Assembly (NCBI GenBank): GCA_910587515.1
Contig: CAJULW010000012.1
Span: forward strand, 1 to 53,926
Direction of reading: 5' to 3'
Source of the DNA: an uncultured Duncaniella sp.
GTDB lineage: Bacteria > Bacteroidota > Bacteroidia > Bacteroidales > Muribaculaceae
Length of the DNA stretch: 53,926 nucleotides
Shown: positions 1 through 8,575 of the stretch, piece by piece
How positions within the stretch are numbered: the stretch's first letter is position 1
How the letters are laid out: the number at the start of each line of letters is the position of its first letter
Translations under genes and position numbers: made by a program
The notes under the pieces: model-generated
Seen by the model: the letters and a program-made list of their open reading frames with translations, nothing else
Databases searched by the model: none
Told to the model about the DNA's origin: nothing

Positions 1-283
1 CGGTCTCTATCTGTTGTGGGCGCGGGGGATTTGCGAGGCCCCGACACTAGTACGAGAGGACCGTGTCGGACCGACCTCCGGTGAGCCGGTTGTACCGCCA
101 GGTGCACGGCCGGGTAGCCGCGTCGGGCCAGGATAAGTGCTGAAAGCATCTAAGCACGAAGCCCCCCTCAAGATAAGATCTCCATACCAGGGCCGTCCGA
201 GACGAGGACGTCGATAGGCCGCAGGTGCAGGCACGGTGACGTGCACAGCCGAGCGGTACTAATCGCCCGAACCCTTTCTACCG
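1..283 (+). rRNA. 23S ribosomal RNA, 3' end (partial)
   Basis: The sarcin-ricin loop core AGTACGAGAGGACC lies at 49-62, and the conserved 3'-terminal segment GGTACTAAT lies at about 255-263. The gene is cut by the left edge of the window. The 3' end is placed about 20 nt after TACTAAT by analogy with other bacterial 23S genes, so it is uncertain by some nucleotides. A 5S gene follows in the usual 16S-23S-5S order. Short reading frames in this stretch are not genes. Confidence 0.97.
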
Positions 284-373
284 GGGCAGACCCCCGGGCA
301 CGGTTTACGCGACTCATTATTCGTGTTCCGCGGTTTATTCCGCGTTCGCTTCCGGTACCCTTTGTTTCACCGT

Positions 374-485
374 ATTCAGGCGGTCATAGCGCGGGGGTTC
401 CACCTCTACCCATTCCGAACAGAGAAGTTAAACCCCGCCGCGTCGATGATACTGCGAAAGCGGGAAAGTAGATCACCGCCCCCTC
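374..485 (+). rRNA. 5S ribosomal RNA
   Basis: A 5S-like segment follows the 23S gene after a spacer of about 90 nt. It contains the conserved block CCATTCCGAACAGAGAAGTT (410-429) and the closing GCGGTCAT / ATCACCGCCC pairing of the terminal helix. The total length of about 110 nt is normal. The exact ends are estimated from the terminal helix and could be off by a few bases. Confidence 0.95.
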
Positions 486-490
486 TGATG

Positions 491-533
491 GCCCGGCCGG
501 ACGCGACGAGCGTTCCGGCCGGGCCTTTTTTTA
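491..533 (+). terminator. rRNA operon terminator
   Basis: The arm GCCCGGCCGGA-CGC pairs with GCG-TTCCGGCCGGGC around a short GACGA loop, and a run of seven T follows at once. This is a strong intrinsic terminator directly after 5S. The rest of the stretch to 788 holds no recognisable gene. Confidence 0.93.
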
Positions 534-715
534 TCCCCTAGCCCCACGGACGCACGAGGCCTCCTTACGTAGCCAGAACTGAAACAACTCTATCCTTTCC
601 GTACCAGTTCTATGCTGGAGTCATGCAAATCTTGGTGATTACTACTGGTATAGCTTGTTCCATTCTTACGGTCACATTTAACGGCGGGTATCATACTAAT
701 TTCATTGTTTTTGTA

Positions 716-723
716 TAAATTTG
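716..723 (+). promoter_or_regulatory. Possible -7 element upstream of the Wzi-like gene
   Basis: TAAATTTG matches the Bacteroidetes -7 consensus TAnnTTTG and sits 65 nt upstream of the Wzi-like start codon. No clear TTTG -33 element lies at the right distance, so this is only a candidate. Nothing else was recognised between 534 and 788. Confidence 0.35.
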
Positions 724-788
724 TAACGGGAAAATCATGTCGATATCGATTTGATTCATGATATATTATTTTTATTCCCGTTATTATT

Positions 789-2312
789 ATGGTCTTGCAT
801 AAAATTAGATTTACTTTTTTTGTTTTGGCTTTTACGTCCGTACTGTCTTTAAAGGCGGAGTATCCGCTGAATTATGAGTCTTTGTTTACGGTTGGAAGTG
901 GAAACGGGGATTTTGCTCCTTATTATCAGTCATCTTTGCGCCACGGACGTTTCACTCAAGCTGACAATGCGCAGATAGAGGCCAAATTATGGCGTCCTGT
1001 AGATATTGACAAGCGTTTTTCTTATGGTTTTGGTGTTGATATAATAGGAGGATATGCTTCTGCGGTGGATTATGAAAAATATAATCCGGTGGATATGAAA
1101 TGGGGTTCGCATTCTGAACGCCCCTCATCGGTATGGATTCAGCAACTATATGGCGACATTAAATATAGATCTGTTTTTATATCTGTTGGGATGAAGGAGC
1201 ATGGCTCCGCTATTCTTGATCAGAGTTTGACGAGTGGTGATTTGGTTGAAAGCGGTAATACAAGGCCGATACCGGAGGTGAGGGCTGGTTTTATTGATTT
1301 TCAGGATATCCCATTCACAAAAGGTTGGGTCCAGATCCAAGGAGAGATCGGATATGGACGTATGATTGACGATGGATGGTGGAAAGATCATTTCAATTAT
1401 TACAATGGCACTATCAGACGTGACTTATTATATAATTATAAACGATGTTATTTTCGGACTAAACCATCAAGGCCTTTATCGGTGACGTTTGGAATGCAGG
1501 CGGCTGCTGTGTTTGGGGGAACGACCGATTTTTATTTTAAAGGAGAGCTTGCCAAGTCTCAGAAAAATATTTCAGGGATAAAAGGTTTTTTTAAAATGCT
1601 TATCCCTATCAATGATGGTGAAGAAGGTTTTTATGCCGGTAATCATGTCGGTTCCTGGGATATCAAGGCTCGTTACCGTTTGAAAAACGGAAGTGAAATT
1701 TCTGCATATGCATCATGGCTTTGGGAAGATGGTTCGGGTATAGGTAAGCTTAACGGATGGGACGGTCTATGGGGGATTGGCTACAGGTCTTCGAAGGCAT
1801 GTCTGATAAGTGGTGCTTTGGTTGAGTTTCTTGAATTTACAAATCACAGTGGCCCGATACATTTTGCTCCTGGTGATTTTCCAGGGACAACGATCCCGGA
1901 TCATGTCTCGGGGGCCGATGATTATTATAATAACGCAATATACGGTTCATGGTCGTATTTCGGGCAATCGCTTGGTTCTCCGGCAATGATGGCTCCGGTT
2001 TATAACCGTGACGGTTATCCACATTATATCGGAAACGTGATGCGAGGATTTCATATAGGAATTGAAGGATATATCACCCCTCGGATTGATTATCGTTTGA
2101 AAGGTGGTTATAGAAAAGCGTGGGGAACATCAAAAATGATGCTTCCGCGTCCATTGGATCTTACGGCTATCATGATGGAGGCTTCATGGCGTCCTGTCAG
2201 GATTGATGGACTGAGTATTAATGCCAGCCTGGAATTAAATAGAGGGTCAATGCCTGAAAACTCATTCGGGGCTATGGTAGGCCTTCGCTATACAGGGTTG
2301 TTGAATCTATAA
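789..2312 (+). CDS. Capsule assembly Wzi-family outer membrane protein
   Basis: Predicted outer-membrane beta-barrel of 507 aa resembling the capsule-assembly Wzi family, whose E. coli member anchors capsule at the cell surface. Residues 1-23 form a signal peptide ending LSLKA. The mature part is rich in alternating aromatic and polar strands with many Trp, Tyr and Gly, as in barrels, and it ends in hydrophobic Gly-Leu-Arg-Tyr type strands. Length is close to that of Wzi (about 480 aa). A lipoprotein gene follows after 11 nt and is probably cotranscribed. The large polysaccharide locus lies 35 kb away on the other strand, so a functional link is inferred only. Family assignment comes from overall pattern, not from a search. 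Confidence 0.75.
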   Translation: MVLHKIRFTFFVLAFTSVLSLKAEYPLNYESLFTVGSGNGDFAPYYQSSLRHGRFTQADNAQIEAKLWRPVDIDKRFSYGFGVDIIGGYASAVDYEKYNPVDMKWGSHSERPSSVWIQQLYGDIKYRSVFISVGMKEHGSAILDQSLTSGDLVESGNTRPIPEVRAGFIDFQDIPFTKGWVQIQGEIGYGRMIDDGWWKDHFNYYNGTIRRDLLYNYKRCYFRTKPSRPLSVTFGMQAAAVFGGTTDFYFKGELAKSQKNISGIKGFFKMLIPINDGEEGFYAGNHVGSWDIKARYRLKNGSEISAYASWLWEDGSGIGKLNGWDGLWGIGYRSSKACLISGALVEFLEFTNHSGPIHFAPGDFPGTTIPDHVSGADDYYNNAIYGSWSYFGQSLGSPAMMAPVYNRDGYPHYIGNVMRGFHIGIEGYITPRIDYRLKGGYRKAWGTSKMMLPRPLDLTAIMMEASWRPVRIDGLSINASLELNRGSMPENSFGAMVGLRYTGLLNL

Positions 2313-2323
2313 ATATATCGTCA

Positions 2324-2794
2324 ATGAATTTGAAAAAATCATATTATACATCCTTTGTTATAACAATAATTTTTGTCTTGAGTGGTTGTACCCGTAATAA
2401 TGGTGACATAGGTGACTATTTTGGTGAATGGCGTCTCGACAAACTTACGGCTGATGGCATTGAAATGCCTATTTATGATTCAGGTAATGAAGTCGTGTTA
2501 TATACATGGGCATTTCATGGTAAAATAATAAGGATAAACACTGTGTATGTTCACCATCATGTGGAAAATAGTTTTGGATCATGGTTGGAGGATGGAGACA
2601 TACTTGAACTTGAATTTAGTTATCATGACGATATCGAGGATAATATGGGAATGTATACACCTCCGGTTGCTCTCCATCTGAATTCCGGTGGCATAACGCG
2701 TTTACATATAGATAAAATGAAGGACAGGTATATGATTTTATCTCAAATCTCAAACGGAATCGAGTATACATATCATCTCAAAAGGCCTTATTAG
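2324..2794 (+). CDS. Small lipoprotein, lipocalin-like
   Basis: A 156-aa protein with a lipoprotein signal peptide: a charged start, a hydrophobic core, and lipobox LSGC with the lipidated Cys at residue 22. After it comes a GEWRLDKLTADG segment followed by alternating beta strands, the pattern of small lipocalin-like proteins common in Bacteroidales. No catalytic motif is visible. It begins 11 nt after the Wzi-like gene and ends 44 nt before the LegB-like gene, so it may belong to the same transcript. The exact role is unknown. Confidence 0.7.
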   Translation: MNLKKSYYTSFVITIIFVLSGCTRNNGDIGDYFGEWRLDKLTADGIEMPIYDSGNEVVLYTWAFHGKIIRINTVYVHHHVENSFGSWLEDGDILELEFSYHDDIEDNMGMYTPPVALHLNSGGITRLHIDKMKDRYMILSQISNGIEYTYHLKRPY

Positions 2795-2838
2795 GGATAT
2801 GGCTATTTGTCTCACCGCTGTTAAAAACAATATGTAAT

Positions 2839-3828
2839 ATGGATAATAACAAAGGGAAAGTTCTCGTAACAGGAGCCGATGGTTTTATAGGTTCACATCT
2901 TACGGAAGCTCTTCTTGAAGAAGGATACTCAGTCAGGGCTTTATGCCAATATAACTCATTTAACAATTGGGGATGGCTTGAAAATATAAATCATAAAAGA
3001 CTTGAAATTGTTACTGGAGACGTAAGAGATCCGAATTTATGTCGTCATATAACAGAAGGATGCGATGTAGTCTATCATCTTGCCGCGTTGATCGCTATTC
3101 CATATAGCTACGTGGCTCCGGATAGTTATGTGGACACAAATATAAAGGGAACTTTGAACATGTGCCAGGCGGCACGCGATTGTGGTGTCAGCCGTATTGT
3201 TGTTACTTCGACGAGCGAAGTTTATGGAACAGCGAAATATGTTCCTATTGATGAAATACATCCGCGGCAGCCACAATCTCCTTATAGTGCTACCAAAATA
3301 GGTGCTGATGCCATAGCGTTGAGTTTCTATAATGCCTTTGGATTGCCTGTGGTTATTGCGCGTCCTTTTAATACTTACGGTCCCCGCCAAAGTGCGAGGG
3401 CGATAATTCCCACAATAATTACTCAAATCGCTTCAGGGATGAGAGAGATTAAGGTGGGAGATTTGACACCAACCCGTGATTTTAATTATGTTAAAGATAC
3501 GGCAGCCGGTTTTATCGCGCTTGGACAAACCGCAGGTATAGAAGGAAGGGAAATAAATATCGCGACCGGGACAGAGGTGAGTATGCGGGATACATTGGAT
3601 ACTATAGCCCGTTTAATGGGTGTGGATGTAAATTATATCGTGGATCCGGAACGTATACGTCCTTCTGGCAGCGAAGTGTTTAGATTATGCGGAGACAATC
3701 GACTGATTACTTCTCTTACTGATTGGCGACCACGCTATTCACTTGAGAGAGGTCTATGCGAGACCATCGGCTGGTTTTCTGATAAAGACAACCTTTCAGG
3801 ATATAAATCAGGGATATATAACGTTTGA
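2839..3828 (+). CDS. NAD-dependent sugar 4,6-dehydratase, LegB-like
   Basis: Extended short-chain dehydrogenase of 329 aa. It has the Rossmann motif GADGFIG (12-18), the active-site set TSTSE (122-127) and Y149-x3-K153 (PYSATK). The family removes water from UDP-GlcNAc-type sugars. The segment IAIPYSY-PDSYVDTNIKGT and the overall sequence best resemble LegB-type UDP-GlcNAc 4,6-dehydratases that open the legionaminic acid pathway. It overlaps the next gene by one base (TGATG), so it is translationally coupled to an ATP-grasp gene, and a NeuB-like synthase comes third. LegB versus another UDP-sugar dehydratase or epimerase cannot be settled from sequence alone, but the NeuB-like neighbour favours LegB. 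Confidence 0.75.
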   Translation: MDNNKGKVLVTGADGFIGSHLTEALLEEGYSVRALCQYNSFNNWGWLENINHKRLEIVTGDVRDPNLCRHITEGCDVVYHLAALIAIPYSYVAPDSYVDTNIKGTLNMCQAARDCGVSRIVVTSTSEVYGTAKYVPIDEIHPRQPQSPYSATKIGADAIALSFYNAFGLPVVIARPFNTYGPRQSARAIIPTIITQIASGMREIKVGDLTPTRDFNYVKDTAAGFIALGQTAGIEGREINIATGTEVSMRDTLDTIARLMGVDVNYIVDPERIRPSGSEVFRLCGDNRLITSLTDWRPRYSLERGLCETIGWFSDKDNLSGYKSGIYNV

Positions 3829-4787
3829 TGATGTCGAAAACAGAACAGCAGGTCAATGTCCTCTTTCTTGGGGGAGCGAAGAGAGTCTCGTTTGGGCGCA
3901 AACTTATCGAGGCCGGAAGGAAACTCGGGATGGATGTAAGATTGTTCAGCTATGAGCTTGAGCCGGATGTGCCGATCTCAATTATTGGTGGAATAGTTGT
4001 TGGCAGACGCTGGAAATCTCATGATATTCTTGAACATCTTCATCTTGTGGTCGAAGCCCACGACATAGATATTATGATTCCGTTTGTAGACGGTGCGATC
4101 AGTGTGGCCGGTGCTTATATCGCTACATATAGGGATGTATGGGCTCCGGTGATGAATGCCGGGAAGGCGGATATCCTTTTCGATAAGGTATTGTCCGCCC
4201 GAGCTTTTGAATCTGCCGGGCTTGACATTCCCGCTACATATAGCGGAGGGAAGCCAGTCTTTCCCTTGATAGCCAAACCTCGTTGTGGATCTGCGTCAAA
4301 GGGAATAGAAATTGTTGACAGTATAAGCTCGTTCCGTCGGATAATGAAGAATGTTGATGATTATCTTTTGCAGACTTATTACCCGGATAAGGATGAATTT
4401 ACAGTAGACTGCTATATATCGAGAAAAGGCGAGAAGTTGTGTGTCAGCCCGAGATTGCGTCTTGAAGTTGTCGGAGGAGAAGTTGCACGTACTGTGACTG
4501 TAGACGACCCTGACATTATGGAAGCCGCTATAAAAGCGATAGATAAGCTTTCGTTGAGAGGTGCGGTCACACTCCAATACTTAAGAGATAGGGAAACCAA
4601 TCAATTGATGTTGATGGAGATAAATCCACGCTTGGGTGGAGGCGTTGTCTGCTCGATACATGCAGGTGCGGATATCCCGGAGATGATTCTCTCCGAAGCC
4701 AAAGGGCTTCCATTAAAAAAGAATGTAATGATAAAGCCGGGAATCATGATTTGCCGCTATTTTGAAGAAGCGGTGTTTGGTGTTTAA
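3828..4787 (+). CDS. ATP-grasp enzyme in nonulosonate-like cassette
   Basis: A 319-aa protein with an N-terminal Rossmann-like part (VLFLGGAKRVSFGR), a central ATP-grasp lid (FPLIAKPRCGSASKGI) and the metal-binding C-terminal signature LMEINPRLGGG. ATP-grasp enzymes join a carboxylate to an amine or thiol using ATP; this one looks most like the carbamoyl-phosphate-synthase-like branch. Its substrate is unknown. The ATG at 3828 is preferred over a TTG one codon upstream because it overlaps the preceding stop in a coupled TGATG. Its place between a dehydratase and a NeuB-like synthase suggests that it modifies the same sugar, perhaps by attaching an amino acid or acyl group; that is inference. 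Confidence 0.8.
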   Translation: MMSKTEQQVNVLFLGGAKRVSFGRKLIEAGRKLGMDVRLFSYELEPDVPISIIGGIVVGRRWKSHDILEHLHLVVEAHDIDIMIPFVDGAISVAGAYIATYRDVWAPVMNAGKADILFDKVLSARAFESAGLDIPATYSGGKPVFPLIAKPRCGSASKGIEIVDSISSFRRIMKNVDDYLLQTYYPDKDEFTVDCYISRKGEKLCVSPRLRLEVVGGEVARTVTVDDPDIMEAAIKAIDKLSLRGAVTLQYLRDRETNQLMLMEINPRLGGGVVCSIHAGADIPEMILSEAKGLPLKKNVMIKPGIMICRYFEEAVFGV

Positions 4788-4829
4788 GCCCAGATACCAG
4801 ATAGATGTATAATTAAATAAAAAAGCTTG

Positions 4830-5846
4830 ATGAATACTGAATCCGAAAGGATAATAATTATAGCTGAGGCAGGGGTCAATCACAATGCGTCTATGGAAAT
4901 GGCCCGTAAGATGGTGATAGAAGCAGCGAAAGCCGGTGCTGACTATGTTAAATTTCAGACTGCAGTGCCTGAACTTGTGATTTCTTCTATAGCGCCTAAA
5001 GCGTCATATCAGAAAGAGACAACAGGAGAACAAGAATCCCAGTTGGATATGTGCAAGGCTATACATCTTCCTTTATCCGCATATCCGGAACTGGCGGAAC
5101 TTTGTCGTCAGCATGGGATCGGTTTTATGAGCACGCCTTTTGATCTTGTAAGCATAGAATCTTTAATCCCTCTTGCGATGGATTATTGGAAAATACCATC
5201 TGGAGAGATCACCAATCTGCCATATCTTCGTAAAATAGCATCAATTGGAGGCAAAGTTATACTCTCCACAGGAATGTCGACTATAATTGAGATTGAACAA
5301 GCGGTGGATGTCTTGGTTGAAGGAGGCATAGAGAGAGAAGATATATATTTGCTGCACTGCACCACACAGTATCCCACCCCATTCGAATATGTTAATCTAA
5401 AGGCTATGGATAGCCTTAAAAAGTTGAAAACGGGGGGAGTAGGATACAGTGACCATACTCTCGGCATAGAGGTCCCGATAGCCGCTGCCGCTCTTGGTGC
5501 AAAAATTATAGAAAAACATTTCACTCTTGATAAGACGCTGCCTGGGCCGGATCATCGCGCATCGCTTGAACCTGACGAGTTGTCAGAGATGGTGAAGGCT
5601 GTCAGGAATATCGAAAAGGCGTTGGGCAGCAATATCAAGACTGTCACGGAATGCGAACGTTCAAATATAGAGGTAGCACGAAAAAGCATTGTCGCTTCAC
5701 GTAATATTTGCAAAGGAGAACGGTTTACAGAAGATAATATTACTGTGAAACGTCCTGGCAATGGTATTAGTCCCATGCAATGGGATTCGGTCATCGGTCA
5801 GATAGCGAGCAAAGATTTTCTATATGACTCTTTGATCGAACTTTAA
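4830..5846 (+). CDS. NeuB/LegI-family nonulosonic acid synthase
   Basis: A 338-aa enzyme of the NeuB family, which condenses a six-carbon amino sugar with phosphoenolpyruvate to give sialic, legionaminic or pseudaminic acid. Visible family motifs are AEAGVNHN near the start, KFQTA, FMSTPFD, KIPSGEI, LSTGMST, HCTTQYPTP and the metal/PEP region KHFTLDKTLPGPDH. The C-terminal ~60 residues (from about VARKSIVASRNI) form the usual antifreeze-like SAF domain. Full length is normal. The ATG at 4830 is preferred over an upstream TTG. It closes the three-gene cassette; no CMP-transferase, UDP-GlcNAc 2-epimerase or aminotransferase is nearby. Which sugar it makes cannot be read from the sequence. Confidence 0.88.
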   Translation: MNTESERIIIIAEAGVNHNASMEMARKMVIEAAKAGADYVKFQTAVPELVISSIAPKASYQKETTGEQESQLDMCKAIHLPLSAYPELAELCRQHGIGFMSTPFDLVSIESLIPLAMDYWKIPSGEITNLPYLRKIASIGGKVILSTGMSTIIEIEQAVDVLVEGGIEREDIYLLHCTTQYPTPFEYVNLKAMDSLKKLKTGGVGYSDHTLGIEVPIAAAALGAKIIEKHFTLDKTLPGPDHRASLEPDELSEMVKAVRNIEKALGSNIKTVTECERSNIEVARKSIVASRNICKGERFTEDNITVKRPGNGISPMQWDSVIGQIASKDFLYDSLIEL

Positions 5847-5898
5847 AAATAAATTATTCGGGATCTGTGTATTCACTCGTCCGTTTTGATTGTAAGTC

Positions 5899-7332
5899 AT
5901 GAAAGAATCGATCAGATTGTCATTGTCTCAAAAGATGCAGCAAAGGCTTTCTCCTTTGCAGATGCGCTTTGTCCGTATGCTTGAAATGACAGGTCCGGAG
6001 GCTGAAGAGGAGGTCAGACGCGAGCTTGACGATAATCCAGCCCTTGAAATAGCTGACAGACAGGATGGTTCGGATGTTGAAGACCTATATGGCGAGAGTG
6101 CGGAAGAAATGCAGATGGCCGATTATAAAAATGAGGATGATATACCGTCATACCGTCTTGACGCTAAGAATTATTCAGGTGATAGTACATATTACGAGCC
6201 TATTGCTGTTGCGGATGAGGATTCTCTTGGTGAATGGCTGTATTCTCAATTGTCTGAGACTGATATAAGTGAAGACGAATTGAAGGTTGCCCGTTATGTG
6301 ATAGGTAACATTGACAATAATGGTTATCTGACGCGTTCATTGACACAGATTCTCGAAGACCTTGCTATAAATGTCGGAATCGAATTGTCGATGGAACAGC
6401 TGAAAGCCATAATCAATCGAATCAGAAAACTTGATCCGGCCGGAGTGTGCGCATACGATCTTCGTGATTGTCTTGCATTGCAGCTGCACCGTTTGCAGTC
6501 ATCTCCCGAGAATGATATCGCGCTTGAGATTGTGGAGCATTACTTTGATTTGTTCGCTCTCAAGCATTTTGACAGGCTTGCCGGTAATCTTGGTATAGAC
6601 AAAGAGCGATTGCAAAAAGCGATTGACATCATACGTTCACTCAATCCGAAACCAGGAGGGGGAGTGGGCGAAAGCGAGGCTGACGACAAGAGCCGCCATA
6701 TAATTCCGGACTTCAATGTCGATGTTGACGGAGACACGGTGACGTTGACACTCGTCAATAATATTCCAGACTTGGAGATTGAAAAAAGCTTTGTCAGTGA
6801 TGGAGGGTCTTTCATAAATGATACCAGTTCGGCTAAGCAGCGGGAAACCAGGCTGTTTATAAGTCGTAAAATGGATGAGGCTGCGGATTTTATAGAATTG
6901 TTGAAGTTGAGGCAACAGACCTTATACAAAGTGATGTCTTCTATCGTAAAATATCAACATGATTTTTTTGTCAGCGAAGATGAGACACATCTCCGTCCTA
7001 TGATACTTAAAGATATAGCCAAGGATACAGGTTATGATATCTCTGTTATATCTCGTGCTACATCTGGAAAATACGTGTCAACTCCGATCGGGATATATCC
7101 GTTGAAATTCTTTTTTAATGAGAATGTCGGTGGAGAGGATGAAACTTCTTCACGCGAGATATTTGCGGTTATTCGTCAATTGATAGAAAGTGAGGATCCT
7201 CATAGCCCTCTTAGCGATGATGCCATTATGACCCGGCTTGTAGAACGTGGTTATGAAATTGCGCGACGGACCGTGACTAAATATCGTGAAAAACTTGGAT
7301 TTCCGATAGCACGCATGCGAAAGGAAATTTGA
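5899..7332 (+). CDS. rpoN: RNA polymerase sigma-54 factor RpoN
   Basis: Sigma-54, 477 aa, which directs RNA polymerase to -24/-12 promoters and needs an AAA+ activator. Region I at the N-terminus is Gln/Leu-rich (LSLSQKMQQRLSPLQMRFV). An acidic stretch follows at about 50-80, then the core-binding domain with NIDNNGYL and IRKLDPAGVCAYDLR. The RpoN box is present at the extreme C-terminus as ARRTVTKYREKLG (about 455-467). Length is typical. It starts 52 nt after the NeuB-like gene on the same strand; a shared transcript is possible but not shown. Confidence 0.97.
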   Translation: MKESIRLSLSQKMQQRLSPLQMRFVRMLEMTGPEAEEEVRRELDDNPALEIADRQDGSDVEDLYGESAEEMQMADYKNEDDIPSYRLDAKNYSGDSTYYEPIAVADEDSLGEWLYSQLSETDISEDELKVARYVIGNIDNNGYLTRSLTQILEDLAINVGIELSMEQLKAIINRIRKLDPAGVCAYDLRDCLALQLHRLQSSPENDIALEIVEHYFDLFALKHFDRLAGNLGIDKERLQKAIDIIRSLNPKPGGGVGESEADDKSRHIIPDFNVDVDGDTVTLTLVNNIPDLEIEKSFVSDGGSFINDTSSAKQRETRLFISRKMDEAADFIELLKLRQQTLYKVMSSIVKYQHDFFVSEDETHLRPMILKDIAKDTGYDISVISRATSGKYVSTPIGIYPLKFFFNENVGGEDETSSREIFAVIRQLIESEDPHSPLSDDAIMTRLVERGYEIARRTVTKYREKLGFPIARMRKEI

Positions 7333-7386
7333 AAATAAAGTATTTTATCAGGACACTTTTACGGTACATTTTTTTGTTATATAAAT

Positions 7387-7992
7387 ATGAAGAAAATATG
7401 TGAAATACTTTCGGCATTGTTCTCTCCATTATTAGTGCCGACCTATGGGATGTTGTTCGCTTCATTTCTTACGATACTTAATTATCTGCCTATAAATTTA
7501 TTGTGGACAGCTATCGGGATTACATTTGTTATCACGGGACTTGTCCCTGTATCTGCGATTATCGCGCTTTTCCGTTCGGGAGTGATAAGTGATCCCGGTT
7601 TGAATGATCGTAAAGAACGATTTATCCCGTACGGAATAGTGGTTTTGTGCTATGTCGGATGTGGATTTTTTTTCTATAAAGCCAATGCCCCCTTATGGTT
7701 GCCTATGTTTTTTGCTGGTGCGTCCGTTGCCACGATAATTAATGTCGTAGTCAACAAGTGGTGGAAGATAAGCGCTCACGCTGCTGCTATGGGCGGTTTG
7801 GTAGCCTTGGTTTTTAGAGTAGTGTCTTCGCACTATGCGTTGTATAATATGAATATTTGGCTGTCTGTTGTCGTCATATCCGCTGGTTTGGTTATGACGG
7901 CCAGGATATATCTTGAACGTCATACATTGTGGCAGGTAATTGCGGGATGTATGAATGGTTTTTTTTGTGTATATCTGTTGTCAATGATATGA
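7387..7992 (+). CDS. PAP2-like integral membrane protein
   Basis: A 201-aa membrane protein with about six hydrophobic segments. The segment KISAHAAAMGG and the later ARIYLERHTLWQVIAG resemble the second and third motifs of PAP2 phosphatases (SGH and SRxxxGxHxxxDxxxG). The first Ser-Gly-His is SAH here, and the final Asp is Gln. It may act on a lipid phosphate in the membrane, or it may be a divergent member without that activity. It follows rpoN by 54 nt. Function is unproven. Confidence 0.65.
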   Translation: MKKICEILSALFSPLLVPTYGMLFASFLTILNYLPINLLWTAIGITFVITGLVPVSAIIALFRSGVISDPGLNDRKERFIPYGIVVLCYVGCGFFFYKANAPLWLPMFFAGASVATIINVVVNKWWKISAHAAAMGGLVALVFRVVSSHYALYNMNIWLSVVVISAGLVMTARIYLERHTLWQVIAGCMNGFFCVYLLSMI

Positions 7993-8056
7993 AATTGGCA
8001 TATGTGATGAATATGCTTTATTTATGTTGATATTTTAGAATTTAATTATATAAACC

Positions 8057-8563
8057 ATGAAACCGATTGTGAGTATAATAATGGGAAGCACCAGTGACCT
8101 TCCTATACTTAAAAAAGCCGCTGATTTTCTTAATCAGATGGAAGTGCCGTTTGAAATGAACGCTCTTTCTGCGCACAGAACACCGGCCGAGGTCGAAGAA
8201 TTTGCCAGAGGCGCGAGTGACCGTGGGATCAAAGTTATAATAGCGGCGGCCGGAATGGCAGCGGCCTTACCAGGGGTAATAGCCGCCATGACCCCTGTTC
8301 CTGTGATCGGTATTCCAATTAACTCTACTTTGAGTGGAATGGATGCGCTTTATTCGATCGTTCAGATGCCTCCGGGAATATCGGTTGCTACTGTCGGCAT
8401 AAATGCGGGGATGAATGCTGCTATAATGGCTGTGCAGATTCTCGCGCTCAGTGATCCGGCTCTTGCTGAACGTTATGAGGGCTATCGTTCAACGCTTTCC
8501 CGTAAAATCGTGGATGCCAACAAGGAACTCAAAGAGCTTAAATATGACTTCAAGGTCGACTGA
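8057..8563 (+). CDS. purE: N5-carboxyaminoimidazole ribonucleotide mutase PurE
   Basis: Class I PurE, 168 aa, which converts N5-CAIR to CAIR in purine synthesis. The phosphate-binding GSTSD (10-14) and the catalytic SAHRTP with His40 are present, as are AAAGMAAALPGV and the GINAGMNAA loop. Length is normal for the family. PurK is not adjacent. It is followed after 12 nt by ispG, so the two may be cotranscribed. Confidence 0.96.
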   Translation: MKPIVSIIMGSTSDLPILKKAADFLNQMEVPFEMNALSAHRTPAEVEEFARGASDRGIKVIIAAAGMAAALPGVIAAMTPVPVIGIPINSTLSGMDALYSIVQMPPGISVATVGINAGMNAAIMAVQILALSDPALAERYEGYRSTLSRKIVDANKELKELKYDFKVD

Positions 8564-8575
8564 TACGAATAGAAA

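Noticed and set aside
7..541. Short reading frames across the rRNA region
   Set aside because: They overlap the 23S and 5S genes and their terminator and have no protein-like features.
5433..5440. G6 run in the NeuB-like gene as a phase-variation tract
   Set aside because: The gene is intact and the run is short.
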